Source: Bacteroidales bacterium (GTDB lineage Bacteria; Bacteroidota; Bacteroidia; Bacteroidales; Lentimicrobiaceae). Taken from it: a DNA stretch of 64,000 nt. How positions within the stretch are numbered: position 1 is the stretch's first letter; each line of letters opens with the position of its first letter. The stretch lies in the NCBI GenBank assembly GCA_024636955.1, contig JAGXGB010000024.1, forward strand, positions 1 to 64,000, given 5' to 3'. A model generated the notes under the pieces. The model was not told where the DNA came from, did no database searches, and saw only the letters and a program-made list of their open reading frames with translations. This document shows positions 42,635 to 51,231 of this stretch, in pieces. The position numbers and the translations under genes were made by a program.

Positions 42635-45085
42635 TTACTTGCCTGTTTTTCTTCTTTTTATCATTTGATAGTCCAGGTAATAAACAACTTTTACACTGAG
42701 GTTATTTATTTGCGGTGAGCTAATCATTTTATTAAAGTTATCCAGGTACCTGAGCAAATATAAACTGTCCTCACGCTGTATGGCATTTTTCCATACAATA
42801 TTCAGAAGACTGCCGGGAGAGAATTCCCAACCAAATACCAAGTCCACATTGAATGAATTGTAATTATAATTATGATTATGATTTTGAGGGTAATTTGGAT
42901 AGTCTGTAAGGCTCCCATCCAGATTGAGAAACTGAAATCTCTCATATTCCCCTTTCTGCCAGTAATGCCGCAACCACAAGCTAAGTGAAATCCTGTTATT
43001 TAACATGTATTCTCCTGCAATTGAATTAGTGATTGTTTGAATATCACGTATTCCAAAAAACACTGAATCATTAATGTATGAAGCAAAACCCTTATCGTGC
43101 TGCCCAATTTGTAAACGCGTTTCAGGTGTAAGTTTAAATCTGTCACTAAATCTAATAATAGGCTGGAGTCTGTAAAAAGTCCATCTTGTTTTCTCAAAAT
43201 CACCACTTGCTTCAATGTCACCATCCAGTGCTAACACTTTACGGTAATCACTTGAAAAGCTAATTGATGTACTATAATAGCCAGGGTTGATCCAATGTCT
43301 GCCGCTAACCCGTGGCTCATAATAATCATACCTGTCATATGGTGAATAACCCGCACTTCCCCATATACTCAGGTAGTTTGTGAAGGTTGTATTGAATCTG
43401 TATGTTATGACTGTATTAACATTTTCCTTAGTGGTCAATTTCTCTTCCCTATAAAAGTTTACACTTTGGTAATAGTTCCTGAAAATGCCGAAAGGCTGAA
43501 AAATATTATAACCCAGTGTCAGTCCCCGGTAAATCCAATCGTTTGTTCTGTTAACCCCCAAGTCGTTTCTATTATATTTGGCATCCATAGCCTGTTGGTA
43601 TATGCTGAATCGGAATTTTCCCTTGGTTTTTTGAAATTCTACGTTGTAAAACAAACCCCGGCTAGTTTCAGATTTTGAATATTCTAATGGTTCGCCCGGA
43701 TCAAGAATACTTGAACTGCTCAAATCAAACTTCAACAAGTATGTGTTTGACTTCTCACTCAATTTGAAACCGCCACCACCAACATTTGACTGTTTCCAAC
43801 CATCAGGACGGGTTACATTTGTGTTAATAAGGTATACTGATGAATTGTTTGGTAAGTTTTGGTCAAGTATAAGGATGTTATAATTTGTGAGTGCGTCAGT
43901 AAGAACTTCGCGTTTATTGTTTGATGAATCGGCTATAACAGCATAAGTGTTGCCAGTAATGGCATTGAAAACTCCTATTCCCAACCCCGACGATGTTCTG
44001 CCTGAAAGCTTTACCGCATTCAATAATTGTGAGGAATATGGATTTGTAACCATGTGGTCGCCTGGATTCAATGAATCATAAGCACTGTAATACCTTGTCG
44101 GAGTATGGCCTATACGTCTTGAATAAAATAGGCTTCCTTTCTGGAAAAGGTCAATACCCTCATTAAAGAATGGCCTGTTTTCATCATATACAATTTCAAA
44201 AGGTGAGAGATTCTTTTCAATTTCGTCTGATTGTACCTGGCTGAAGTCGGGCATTAGTATCATGTCAAGTGTAAAGCTTTCGTTAAGCCCCCACTTGATG
44301 TCCATGCCACCATTGTAACTATAAGAAATTGGCTCATCCTTCTGACTACTATTGTGCTGGACTCCTGCCGAAAGATATGGTAATACCGAGAGTCTGAGAG
44401 GGGGATTAATATCCTTGAGTCCGGTTATTGTTCCCCAGTAATTTAAAGTATTATCGGTGTCACGTGGTTCAATTGACCATTGGTCTTCCTCCCTGTTTCG
44501 CCGTATAATTCTAATAATCTGCATTCCCCAATCCTGACTTTCCAAAGCTGGGAAACGTAAAGCCGAGTATGGAATTCTAAGTTCAGCAATCCATCCGTTC
44601 GAAACAATCTGAACAGCGCTGCCCCATACAGCATCATAAGTTTGATCAACCATCCTCTGATCAATCTGTATGCCTGACGCTGATACGCCGAAAATATAAG
44701 CGTCCTGTTTATTGTTGTATGTGTCAAACCCGATATAGAAATAGTCGGCATTTTTCTCCTTGCTATCTCTTACTGCCAGCTCCTTCTTGATGCTATCAGG
44801 TTGCATATCATACATCATGGCAGCAACATAAATAGCCTTGTCGTCATAAATAATCCTTACTTCGGTATTAAATCGTGGTGGAGCATTGTACACAGGGCTT
44901 TCCTGTGTGAATCCTGAAGCAACATTCGCCTGTTTCCAGACATCTTCATCAATTATACCATCAATATCCGGAGATTCTATTACTCTCACTGCTTCGAGCG
45001 AAGGCCTTTGTGACCCGGGTTGGGCAATTAGATTAAAACAAGCAAGAAAAAGCGCGGCAATTAGTAGAAATTTCTTAGGTTGCAT
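42635..45085 (-). CDS. DUF5916 outer-membrane protein with CBM9-like domain
   Basis: The 816-aa protein has a signal peptide (about 1-22), an N-terminal carbohydrate-binding-module-9-like domain (about 30-220, with IDGIIDEDVWKQA and YVAAMMYD), then a long beta-barrel-like DUF5916 domain with many aromatic beta strands. The combination is common in Bacteroidota and often lies near glycan or peptidase genes. The ligand and any transport role are unknown. The start is set by the signal peptide; a TATCTTTG element ends only 7 nt upstream, so the transcript may have almost no leader. Confidence 0.85.
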   Translation of the reverse strand: MQPKKFLLIAALFLACFNLIAQPGSQRPSLEAVRVIESPDIDGIIDEDVWKQANVASGFTQESPVYNAPPRFNTEVRIIYDDKAIYVAAMMYDMQPDSIKKELAVRDSKEKNADYFYIGFDTYNNKQDAYIFGVSASGIQIDQRMVDQTYDAVWGSAVQIVSNGWIAELRIPYSALRFPALESQDWGMQIIRIIRRNREEDQWSIEPRDTDNTLNYWGTITGLKDINPPLRLSVLPYLSAGVQHNSSQKDEPISYSYNGGMDIKWGLNESFTLDMILMPDFSQVQSDEIEKNLSPFEIVYDENRPFFNEGIDLFQKGSLFYSRRIGHTPTRYYSAYDSLNPGDHMVTNPYSSQLLNAVKLSGRTSSGLGIGVFNAITGNTYAVIADSSNNKREVLTDALTNYNILILDQNLPNNSSVYLINTNVTRPDGWKQSNVGGGGFKLSEKSNTYLLKFDLSSSSILDPGEPLEYSKSETSRGLFYNVEFQKTKGKFRFSIYQQAMDAKYNRNDLGVNRTNDWIYRGLTLGYNIFQPFGIFRNYYQSVNFYREEKLTTKENVNTVITYRFNTTFTNYLSIWGSAGYSPYDRYDYYEPRVSGRHWINPGYYSTSISFSSDYRKVLALDGDIEASGDFEKTRWTFYRLQPIIRFSDRFKLTPETRLQIGQHDKGFASYINDSVFFGIRDIQTITNSIAGEYMLNNRISLSLWLRHYWQKGEYERFQFLNLDGSLTDYPNYPQNHNHNYNYNSFNVDLVFGWEFSPGSLLNIVWKNAIQREDSLYLLRYLDNFNKMISSPQINNLSVKVVYYLDYQMIKRRKTGK

Positions 45086-45092
45086 AATAACG

Positions 45093-45100
45093 CAAAGATA
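45093..45100 (-). promoter_or_regulatory. -7 element of the DUF5916 gene
   Basis: The minus strand reads TATCTTTG (TAnnTTTG). Only 7 nt separate it from the ATG at 45085, which predicts a leaderless or nearly leaderless mRNA. Confidence 0.5.
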
Positions 45101-45175
45101 GTAAACTCGAATTTACCGTACATATTGAATTGAAATTTTTAAACATTTTTTTTGGTGGCTTCATTCGTGTCCTAA

Positions 45176-45207
45176 TTCGGTCATTGCCATAGTTTTGGCT
45201 ATCTTTG
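45176..45207 (+). promoter_or_regulatory. Promoter of the CDF-like transporter gene
   Basis: TTCG (45176-45179) and TATCTTTG (45200-45207) are separated by 20 nt. The -7 element is a full match and the -33 element has one mismatch. The ATG is 22 nt downstream. Confidence 0.5.
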
Positions 45208-45228
45208 TGGTGTTATGAAAATTAATTT

Positions 45229-45867
45229 ATGGACACTTCAGATGCTAAACTCTATAATAAAGCATACCTGTTAAGTATATTTACAATTATATATAACTTA
45301 ATTGAAGGATTAGTATCAGTTGCTATGGGTATTCATGATGAAACCCTTGCGCTCTTTGGTTTTGGTGTAGATAGTTTTATTGAAGTTATTTCAGGTATTG
45401 GTATTGCTATGATGATCCGACGTATAAAAAGGAATCCTGATAGTAGTAAAAGTAAATTTGAATACACTGCCCTCAGAGTGACTGGAACAGCTTTTTATAT
45501 TCTGTCAGTTGGATTACTCATTGGAATAGTTGTTAATATTGCAACTAAGCATACTCCTGAAACTACATTCTGGGGTGTGGTAATCTCATTGCTTTCAATA
45601 GCTGTTATGACGTGGCTGATGTTAGCGAAGAGAAAAACCGGAGTACAGCTATGTTCCCAACCGATTATTTCTGACTCAAATTGTACAAAAGTTTGCTTGT
45701 ATATGTCAGTAGTTCTGCTTGTTTCAAGCCTTGTATATGAATTAACAGGATTTGCATATGCTGATGTAATAGGCGCATTGGGGCTAATTTATTTTTCAGT
45801 ATCTGAAGGCAAAGAAGCATTTGAAAAGGCGAGGGGTAAGGAATGCGAATGCGAAGTTCATTGCTAA
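45229..45867 (+). CDS. Cation diffusion facilitator-like membrane protein with Cys/His tail
   Basis: The 212-aa protein resembles the transmembrane half of CDF cation efflux proteins, with six hydrophobic segments and the typical HDETLALFGFGVDSFIEV and YADVIGALGLIYFSVSEG blocks. The cytoplasmic C-terminal domain of CDF transporters is missing; the protein ends instead in ECECEVHC, three Cys and a His that could bind metal. The metal substrate is unknown. It could be a transporter or a shortened relative. Confidence 0.75.
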   Translation: MDTSDAKLYNKAYLLSIFTIIYNLIEGLVSVAMGIHDETLALFGFGVDSFIEVISGIGIAMMIRRIKRNPDSSKSKFEYTALRVTGTAFYILSVGLLIGIVVNIATKHTPETTFWGVVISLLSIAVMTWLMLAKRKTGVQLCSQPIISDSNCTKVCLYMSVVLLVSSLVYELTGFAYADVIGALGLIYFSVSEGKEAFEKARGKECECEVHC

Positions 45868-45935
45868 ACTCTGCAATCTTAAAATTACTACTGAAATGTT
45901 ATCAGGTATAAATCTATGTATATAATTGTAACCAT

Positions 45936-46631
45936 ATGAAAACAATCGGAGTAATTGGGGGGCTAAGCTGGTTCTCGACAGCAGTTTATTACAGAACTAT
46001 AAATCAGTTGGTCAATGAACGATTAGGTGAAACACATTCTGCCAAAATGCTGCTCTATTCTCTTGACTTTAAAGACTTTGATGTCATGCAAAAGCAAAAT
46101 AATTGGGATGGAATTGGAGAAATGCTTTGTGAAGCAGCGCTTAAATTGGAGAAAGCTGGAGCTGATTGTATAATTATAGGATCAAATACACCTCACCTTG
46201 TGGCCGATCGAGTGCGCTTTATACTATCAGCACCATTGATTCATATTGCAGAAGAGACAGCAAAAGAGGTAATTCATCAAAATGTTAATAAGGTAATTTT
46301 ACTTGGTACAAAGTTCACTATGGAAAATGACTTCTTTAGTAACCATCTGAAAGATGCTGGCATTGAAACAATTATTCCCGCGAATGCAGATCGTGATTTT
46401 ATACATAACTCCATCTTTAATGAACTTACAAAAGGAGTATTCAAGGAAAAAACAAGAAACAAGTATCTTGAAATAATCAATGATCTGCAAAGTGATGGGG
46501 CTGAAGGAGTAATTTTTGGATGTACTGAGATTTCGCTATTAATAAAACCCGAAGACTGTGGTGTTAAAGTTTTTGACACAACTTTGATTCATTCTAAAGC
46601 TGTTGTGGAATTTGCCATAGGAAAAAATTAG
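45936..46631 (+). CDS. Aspartate/glutamate racemase family protein
   Basis: The 231-aa protein matches the Asp/Glu racemase fold: MKTIGVIGGLSWFSTAVYYR at the start and FGCTEIS with C196 in the second active-site strand. The first active-site residue is S83 in GSNTPH, where two-Cys members have Cys. The E. coli YgeA enzyme is a family member with Thr at the matching position, so activity toward one stereoisomer or another amino acid is possible. The substrate cannot be named. Confidence 0.85.
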   Translation: MKTIGVIGGLSWFSTAVYYRTINQLVNERLGETHSAKMLLYSLDFKDFDVMQKQNNWDGIGEMLCEAALKLEKAGADCIIIGSNTPHLVADRVRFILSAPLIHIAEETAKEVIHQNVNKVILLGTKFTMENDFFSNHLKDAGIETIIPANADRDFIHNSIFNELTKGVFKEKTRNKYLEIINDLQSDGAEGVIFGCTEISLLIKPEDCGVKVFDTTLIHSKAVVEFAIGKN

Positions 46632-46726
46632 TGCCTCCTTGACTAACTTCGTTTCACGTTAAAGTTTGTTTCCCGAGTGTAACTTATTAATGATGATTTC
46701 GTCATAACTAGAAATCCTTAAATTTT

Positions 46727-47461
46727 ATGATCATGAAAAAAATCAGCCACCTAATTGTACTATCTATTTTTATGTCAATCTTGCCACTCTTATCTACTGC
46801 TAATTATGGTAATGGCGATGCTGTTAAAGGAAACGGAAAAGTAATTACACAGGATAGAACTGTGACTCCCTTTAAAGCAATTAAGGTTGATGCAGGAATA
46901 GATTTGGAAATTGCCCAAGGAAATCAAATAAGTTTGACCATAGAAGCAGATGAGAATATTATACCTGTTATTATTACTGAGGTCGTAAATGGAATTCTGA
47001 ATATCTATCCTGAAAAAAGCATCAGGAATGCTAAAGTCATGAAAGTGTATCTCGTCTTTAAAAATATTGAAGCAATAACGGCTAATGGAGGTTGTGATAT
47101 CACTTCCAAAGGCAAGCTACACTTCTCAAATCTTGAAACCGTTCTAAATGGAGGCTGTGACATTCAACTCGACCTAAGCGTTGATAACCTGATTTGTAGT
47201 CATAACGGAGGTTGTGATGCCATATTTACAGGAGAAGCTTCTAATGTTGAATATACGGTAATGGGTGGATCAGATGTAGATGCAACCAAACTTATAACCG
47301 GAGATTGTGCAATTATTGCTGCAGGGGGCTCAGATGTAGATGTAAATGTCTCGGGACAACTTCGTATCAATGCATCAGGAGCTAGTGATGTCAGTTATAT
47401 GGGTTCTCCCACTAATGTTTCCAAAAGCGCCTCTGGTGGGTCGGATATTTATGGCAGGTGA
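46727..47461 (+). CDS. Secreted GIN-domain (DUF2807) protein
   Basis: The 244-aa protein has a signal peptide (about 1-24; a second ATG at 46733 is also possible) and a head-GIN/DUF2807 beta-solenoid. The repeated turn motif appears at least seven times: NGGCD three times, GGSD twice, GASD and GGSD, spaced about 18-22 residues apart. Family members often have G(A/G)SD in each turn; the Cys at the first three turns is unusual. The function is unknown; such proteins are usually periplasmic or outer-membrane exposed. A methyltransferase start lies 4 nt past its stop. Confidence 0.85.
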   Translation: MIMKKISHLIVLSIFMSILPLLSTANYGNGDAVKGNGKVITQDRTVTPFKAIKVDAGIDLEIAQGNQISLTIEADENIIPVIITEVVNGILNIYPEKSIRNAKVMKVYLVFKNIEAITANGGCDITSKGKLHFSNLETVLNGGCDIQLDLSVDNLICSHNGGCDAIFTGEASNVEYTVMGGSDVDATKLITGDCAIIAAGGSDVDVNVSGQLRINASGASDVSYMGSPTNVSKSASGGSDIYGR

Positions 47462-47465
47462 TAAT

Positions 47466-48227
47466 ATGAAACAATGGTATGAGCTACTTTTTGAGAACTA
47501 TGCTCATAAATATGATAGCGAAGTTTTTACCCAAGGTACACTGGGAGAGTGTGACTTTATTGAATCAGAGCTCGGGTTTAACAAGTCTTTAAGGATTATC
47601 GATGTTGGGTGCGGAACAGGCAGGCATGCAATTGAACTTTCAAGTAGAGGGTATCATGTCATCGGTATTGATCTCTCTGAAACTCAGTTAAACAGGGCCA
47701 AACAAAAGGCTGAGCAAAGCGGCTTGTCAATTAACTTCATACAATGTGATGCCCGAAATATTCCTTTTAAGGATGAATTTGATGCAGCTATTATGCTATG
47801 CGAAGGTGGATTTCCATTAATGGAGACCGATGAAATGAATTTTGAAATACTGAAGAACGTTGCTCAGTCACTTAAAAATAATGGTAGGTTTATCTTTACA
47901 ACTTTAAACGGTTTGTTCCCTTTATTTCACTCAATTGAAGAGTTTTTCGACTCAGTTAAGGTGGATGGTAAAGTAACATACAGAAATAATACTTTTGATT
48001 TAATGACTTTCAGAGACCAAAACATTACGGAGATAGAAGATGATCTTGGTAATATGAAATCTCTTGTCTGTAATGAACGTTATTATGTGCCATCAGAAAT
48101 AAGCTGGTTACTAAAATCCCTTAGTTTTTCAAAAATCGAAATATTCGGAGCTAAACTGGGAGCTTATTCAAGAAATGACAAACTGACCACTGAGGATTTT
48201 GAAATGCTTGTAATTGCTCAAGTTTAA
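47466..48227 (+). CDS. Class I SAM-dependent methyltransferase
   Basis: Starting at the ATG at 47466 gives 253 aa; longer in-frame options (47346, 47451) would run through the GIN gene. The SAM-binding motif IDVGCGTGRHAIEL is near residue 40, followed by acidic GIDLSE and QCDARNIPF, as in UbiE/SmtA-type methyltransferases. The substrate is unknown. It begins 4 nt after the GIN-domain gene, so the two are probably co-transcribed. Confidence 0.85.
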   Translation: MKQWYELLFENYAHKYDSEVFTQGTLGECDFIESELGFNKSLRIIDVGCGTGRHAIELSSRGYHVIGIDLSETQLNRAKQKAEQSGLSINFIQCDARNIPFKDEFDAAIMLCEGGFPLMETDEMNFEILKNVAQSLKNNGRFIFTTLNGLFPLFHSIEEFFDSVKVDGKVTYRNNTFDLMTFRDQNITEIEDDLGNMKSLVCNERYYVPSEISWLLKSLSFSKIEIFGAKLGAYSRNDKLTTEDFEMLVIAQV

Positions 48228-48259
48228 GTAATTCAATGTTACCCTAAGTGCAAAATATT

Positions 48260-48267
48260 TATCTTTG
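48260..48267 (+). promoter_or_regulatory. -7 element upstream of the FtsE-like gene
   Basis: TATCTTTG is a full TAnnTTTG match, 21 nt upstream of the ATG at 48289. A weak GTTA at 48238-48241 is 18 nt upstream. Confidence 0.45.
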
Positions 48268-48288
48268 GGGTTCATAAAATGAGTTACT

Positions 48289-48999
48289 ATGTTGCTTGAT
48301 AACATTATTAAACTTGAAAACCTGAGTGTTTTTCAACGAAACATCCTAGTTCTATCAGAGGTTAATATCTCTATTGAAAAAGGAGAATTTGTTTATCTGA
48401 TTGGGAAGACTGGAACAGGTAAAAGTAGTTTACTAAAGACACTTTATGCTGAATTGCCTGTAGTTGATGGTGAAGCAAGTGTTGTTGGGTACAACCTTAA
48501 AGAAATCAAGAAACGGGATGTTCCCTATCTGCGCAGGAAAATTGGAATAGTGTTCCAGGATTTTCAGCTACTCTCTGACAGGAGCGTTAATGACAATTTA
48601 GAGTTTGTTATGAAAGCTACAGGCTGGAAAAACAAAGATGAGATAAAAGACCGACTTGATGATGTACTTGAAAAAGTAGGGTTGAAAACAAAGGGTTTTA
48701 AGATGCCTTATCAACTGTCGGGAGGCGAGCAGCAGAGGGTTGCAATTGCTCGTGCCCTTATTAATGATCCTGAACTAATATTAGCTGATGAGCCTACAGG
48801 TAACCTTGATCCCGAAACATCTTCAGGCATTATGTCGCTGCTAATTGATATCAGTAAAACAGGAAGGGCTGTGCTTATGGCAACACACAATTATGCTCTG
48901 ATGGAAAAATTCCCTTCAAGGACACTGAAATGTGAGAACGGAAAGGTACTATCGATTGAAAATAATATTGATCATTTTATCGGCATTGACAGCATTTGA
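48289..48999 (+). CDS. ftsE: FtsE-like ABC transporter ATP-binding protein
   Basis: The 236-aa ATPase has Walker [10 protein letters not shown] (about 39-47), a Q-loop in [11 protein letters not shown], the signature [15 protein letters not shown], Walker [13 protein letters not shown] and the H-loop ATHNY. The layout and the FQDFQLL segment fit FtsE of the FtsEX complex that regulates cell-wall hydrolysis at division. No FtsX gene is adjacent. The gene's 3' end overlaps the convergent glycosyltransferase gene by 51 bp. Confidence 0.88.
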   Translation: MLLDNIIKLENLSVFQRNILVLSEVNISIEKGEFVYLIGKTGTGKSSLLKTLYAELPVVDGEASVVGYNLKEIKKRDVPYLRRKIGIVFQDFQLLSDRSVNDNLEFVMKATGWKNKDEIKDRLDDVLEKVGLKTKGFKMPYQLSGGEQQRVAIARALINDPELILADEPTGNLDPETSSGIMSLLIDISKTGRAVLMATHNYALMEKFPSRTLKCENGKVLSIENNIDHFIGIDSI

Positions 49000-50082
49000 G
49001 AAATTAACCTGAAGTATCTCAGAGCGTTTTTTGATAATATCGCTTGTAAATTCTTTAACGGCTGTTTCATCAATAATCCTCCGAAGGTCAGATGCTTTAT
49101 TCCCAATGATACATAGGTCCTCAAGATCAGTGCCGTTAAGCATGGTTGAATTTACTATGCAAAACCTTCCATTGTAAAGGGTATTAAGTAGTTTAAGCTT
49201 TAAGCCAGATGCCTGGAAAGTTACAAGAATATTGGCATGAGCATCCTTTATAAGCCTTGTCATTTCAGCTTCTTTTGGATTGGCAATAATCTTAAGGTTT
49301 TTATATTTCGCGACAAGCTGGTATATTGACCTTGGAGGGTTCATACCTGCAATGGTTAACTTGTAATTTGTATCTGCAAAGACTTTACGAATAAGGAATT
49401 TGGCGGCTGCTTCATTTTCAGGAACCTCTATATTTCCGTGATAAAGGAAATAATTGCCATTGCCTGTCACACTCTGCACTGATGTATTGGCATGGAAACT
49501 CGGAATGAAATATACTTGCTTATTGGGAAACACTTTCTGTAAATAATCCCTGTCGCCTTTTGAAACAACCATCATTATATCGGCATGCTTCAGTTTTTTT
49601 TGAAATAGAAGCAGCTTGAAACTTTCCATCAGGAAATATGCTTTTTTCCCCCAATGGCTCTCAGCTTTAAAGAGATTATAGTAGTAATGGTGTTCGATAT
49701 TACTTTCACGGTAAATAAGAAGCCTTTTACTCAACTGTGGGTGATCAATGTAGAAGCATGAATGCAGACCCTCAAATAGTATGGGATAGTCGTCCTTAAG
49801 GAGATTCTTCAACATTTGAGGTGAACGGCGGCTTTGAACTATATAGGGCTGTAAGTTGAAAGCCGATTTTACACCGGTAAGACGCGGGTAATAATTCACA
49901 GTTTCACAATATTGTTCAAGTTCAGGCGCTTTATCACGACCTGGGTATTCAATTATATGCAAATGCAGACGTATTCCCTTTTGATACAGTTCTTTAATCT
50001 TATAAAACACATCAATAACGCCACCATAATTTGGCGGATATGGTACATCAAAAGAGATAATATGGAGGTGTTTATCAGACAT
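48949..50082 (-). CDS. Glycosyltransferase, GT4-like
   Basis: The 377-aa protein has a GT-B fold pattern: an N-terminal half beginning LHIISFDVPYPPNYGGVIDV and a C-terminal half with YLFYHGN-type GT4 residues (YFLYHGNIEVPENEAAAKF) and GLKLKLLNTLYNGRFCIVN. The E-x7-E pair is less clear than in typical GT4 enzymes. It is part of the surface-polysaccharide region and is likely cytosolic. The sugar is unknown. Its 3' end overlaps the end of ftsE on the other strand by 51 bp; its start overlaps the next glycosyltransferase's stop by 8 nt. Confidence 0.8.
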   Translation of the reverse strand: MSDKHLHIISFDVPYPPNYGGVIDVFYKIKELYQKGIRLHLHIIEYPGRDKAPELEQYCETVNYYPRLTGVKSAFNLQPYIVQSRRSPQMLKNLLKDDYPILFEGLHSCFYIDHPQLSKRLLIYRESNIEHHYYYNLFKAESHWGKKAYFLMESFKLLLFQKKLKHADIMMVVSKGDRDYLQKVFPNKQVYFIPSFHANTSVQSVTGNGNYFLYHGNIEVPENEAAAKFLIRKVFADTNYKLTIAGMNPPRSIYQLVAKYKNLKIIANPKEAEMTRLIKDAHANILVTFQASGLKLKLLNTLYNGRFCIVNSTMLNGTDLEDLCIIGNKASDLRRIIDETAVKEFTSDIIKKRSEILQVNFSNAVNADKMINIIFNR

Positions 50083-51184
50083 ACTTAGTATAAACGAGTT
50101 TCAAGGTTTCTTCTTCATTTTCCCAATTGAGTTCAGAGGCTGCTTTTTCAAGATTTGCTTTTAATTTTTCTTTAAAATTATTCTCAAGCATAAATCTGAT
50201 CCTTGAAGCGATATGCACTGGGTCATGATTATCAATAAGTAGGCCAATTTCGTATTGCTCAATTATCTTTTTAACTTCAGGCAAGGATGACGACAGCACA
50301 GGAGTTCCAGCGTGTATATAATCAAACAGCTTATTTGGCAAGCTGAATCTGTAATTTATATTGGTGTCTTTATCCAAAGTTAGCCCAATCTGAGCAACCG
50401 CAGTATAAGCCATAAGCTCATTGTAAGGCAGGCGAGGAAGAAAGGTAACTTTTTCAGATAAATCTTCATCGGATACAAGCTGCTTAAGCGAGCTAAGGAC
50501 ATCACCACCACCAATGATCAATAATATGGCATTATCAATATACTTCATTGCCATTACGGCTTCTTCAGCCCCTCTCTGGATATTAATACCCGCACCTTGT
50601 AGAATGATAAGTTGTTTGCCAGAATATATTTGTAATTGATCGGATGCTTTGGTTTCAATTGATTTTAGCTTACGGGGAACATTGCGCACAACAAATAATT
50701 TTTTCCCATATTCCTGTTCATATAGTGCTGCTATTGAGTGGTTAACAGTTATGATATCATTGAGTTTGGGAAATATGAATTTTTCGAATGACTTCCATAT
50801 TTTCCTTACAATAGGTCGGTCAGCAAGTTCAGGGGTGCCAGTATAATACTCATGACTATCGTAAACCAGTGGTATATTTTTCAACTTATGTACCATGAAG
50901 TTTGCCGGCAGTGTATCCAGATCATTGGAAACCAGCAAATGTGCTTTATAGAACAGCAGGTAAACAAACAACCTGAGGTTGTATTCAGCATAAAACAAAG
51001 GACCCTTGTTAAATAAGAGCTTCATACGGTGGATAGCATATGCCCTTTGGATTTGAAGGCTACCAGGTAAGGCTCTACCAATGAGGACTACATTGAAACC
51101 TAATGACATAAGTGTACAACACACTTTATCAACCCGTTGGTCAGTGCTTAAATCATTTGTAACAGAAACGATAACTTTTTTCAA
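50075..51184 (-). CDS. Glycosyltransferase family 4 protein
   Basis: The 369-aa protein has GT4 features: an N-terminal SVTNDLSTDQRVDKV segment, then DLDTLPANF, DSHEYYTG, and a C-terminal GGGDVLSSLKQL domain with LPNKLFDYIHAGTPVLSSSLPEV, the donor-binding stretch of many family-4 enzymes. It overlaps the downstream glycosyltransferase by 8 nt, so the two are probably translationally coupled. It starts at 51184, 48 nt from the divergent murB, and shares a compact bidirectional promoter with it. Confidence 0.85.
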   Translation of the reverse strand: MKKVIVSVTNDLSTDQRVDKVCCTLMSLGFNVVLIGRALPGSLQIQRAYAIHRMKLLFNKGPLFYAEYNLRLFVYLLFYKAHLLVSNDLDTLPANFMVHKLKNIPLVYDSHEYYTGTPELADRPIVRKIWKSFEKFIFPKLNDIITVNHSIAALYEQEYGKKLFVVRNVPRKLKSIETKASDQLQIYSGKQLIILQGAGINIQRGAEEAVMAMKYIDNAILLIIGGGDVLSSLKQLVSDEDLSEKVTFLPRLPYNELMAYTAVAQIGLTLDKDTNINYRFSLPNKLFDYIHAGTPVLSSSLPEVKKIIEQYEIGLLIDNHDPVHIASRIRFMLENNFKEKLKANLEKAASELNWENEEETLKLVYTKYV

Positions 51185-51210
51185 TATCCCCTTCTAACGA
51201 ATGCAACGTG

Positions 51211-51227
51211 CAAAAATAGTACTTTTG
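51211..51227. promoter_or_regulatory. Overlapping divergent -7 elements for the GT4 gene and murB
   Basis: The plus strand reads CAAAAATAGTACTTTTG. Its left part is TATTTTTG on the minus strand (51211-51218) and its right part is TACTTTTG on the plus strand (51220-51227), both TAnnTTTG. They are one base apart and point in opposite directions, so the two polymerase sites must overlap. The murB ATG follows the plus-strand element after 4 nt. Confidence 0.55.
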
Positions 51228-51231
51228 TGCT

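Noticed and set aside
47346-47465. Longer methyltransferase start
   Set aside because: It would overlap the GIN-domain gene in another frame; residues before 47466 do not look like the family N-terminus.
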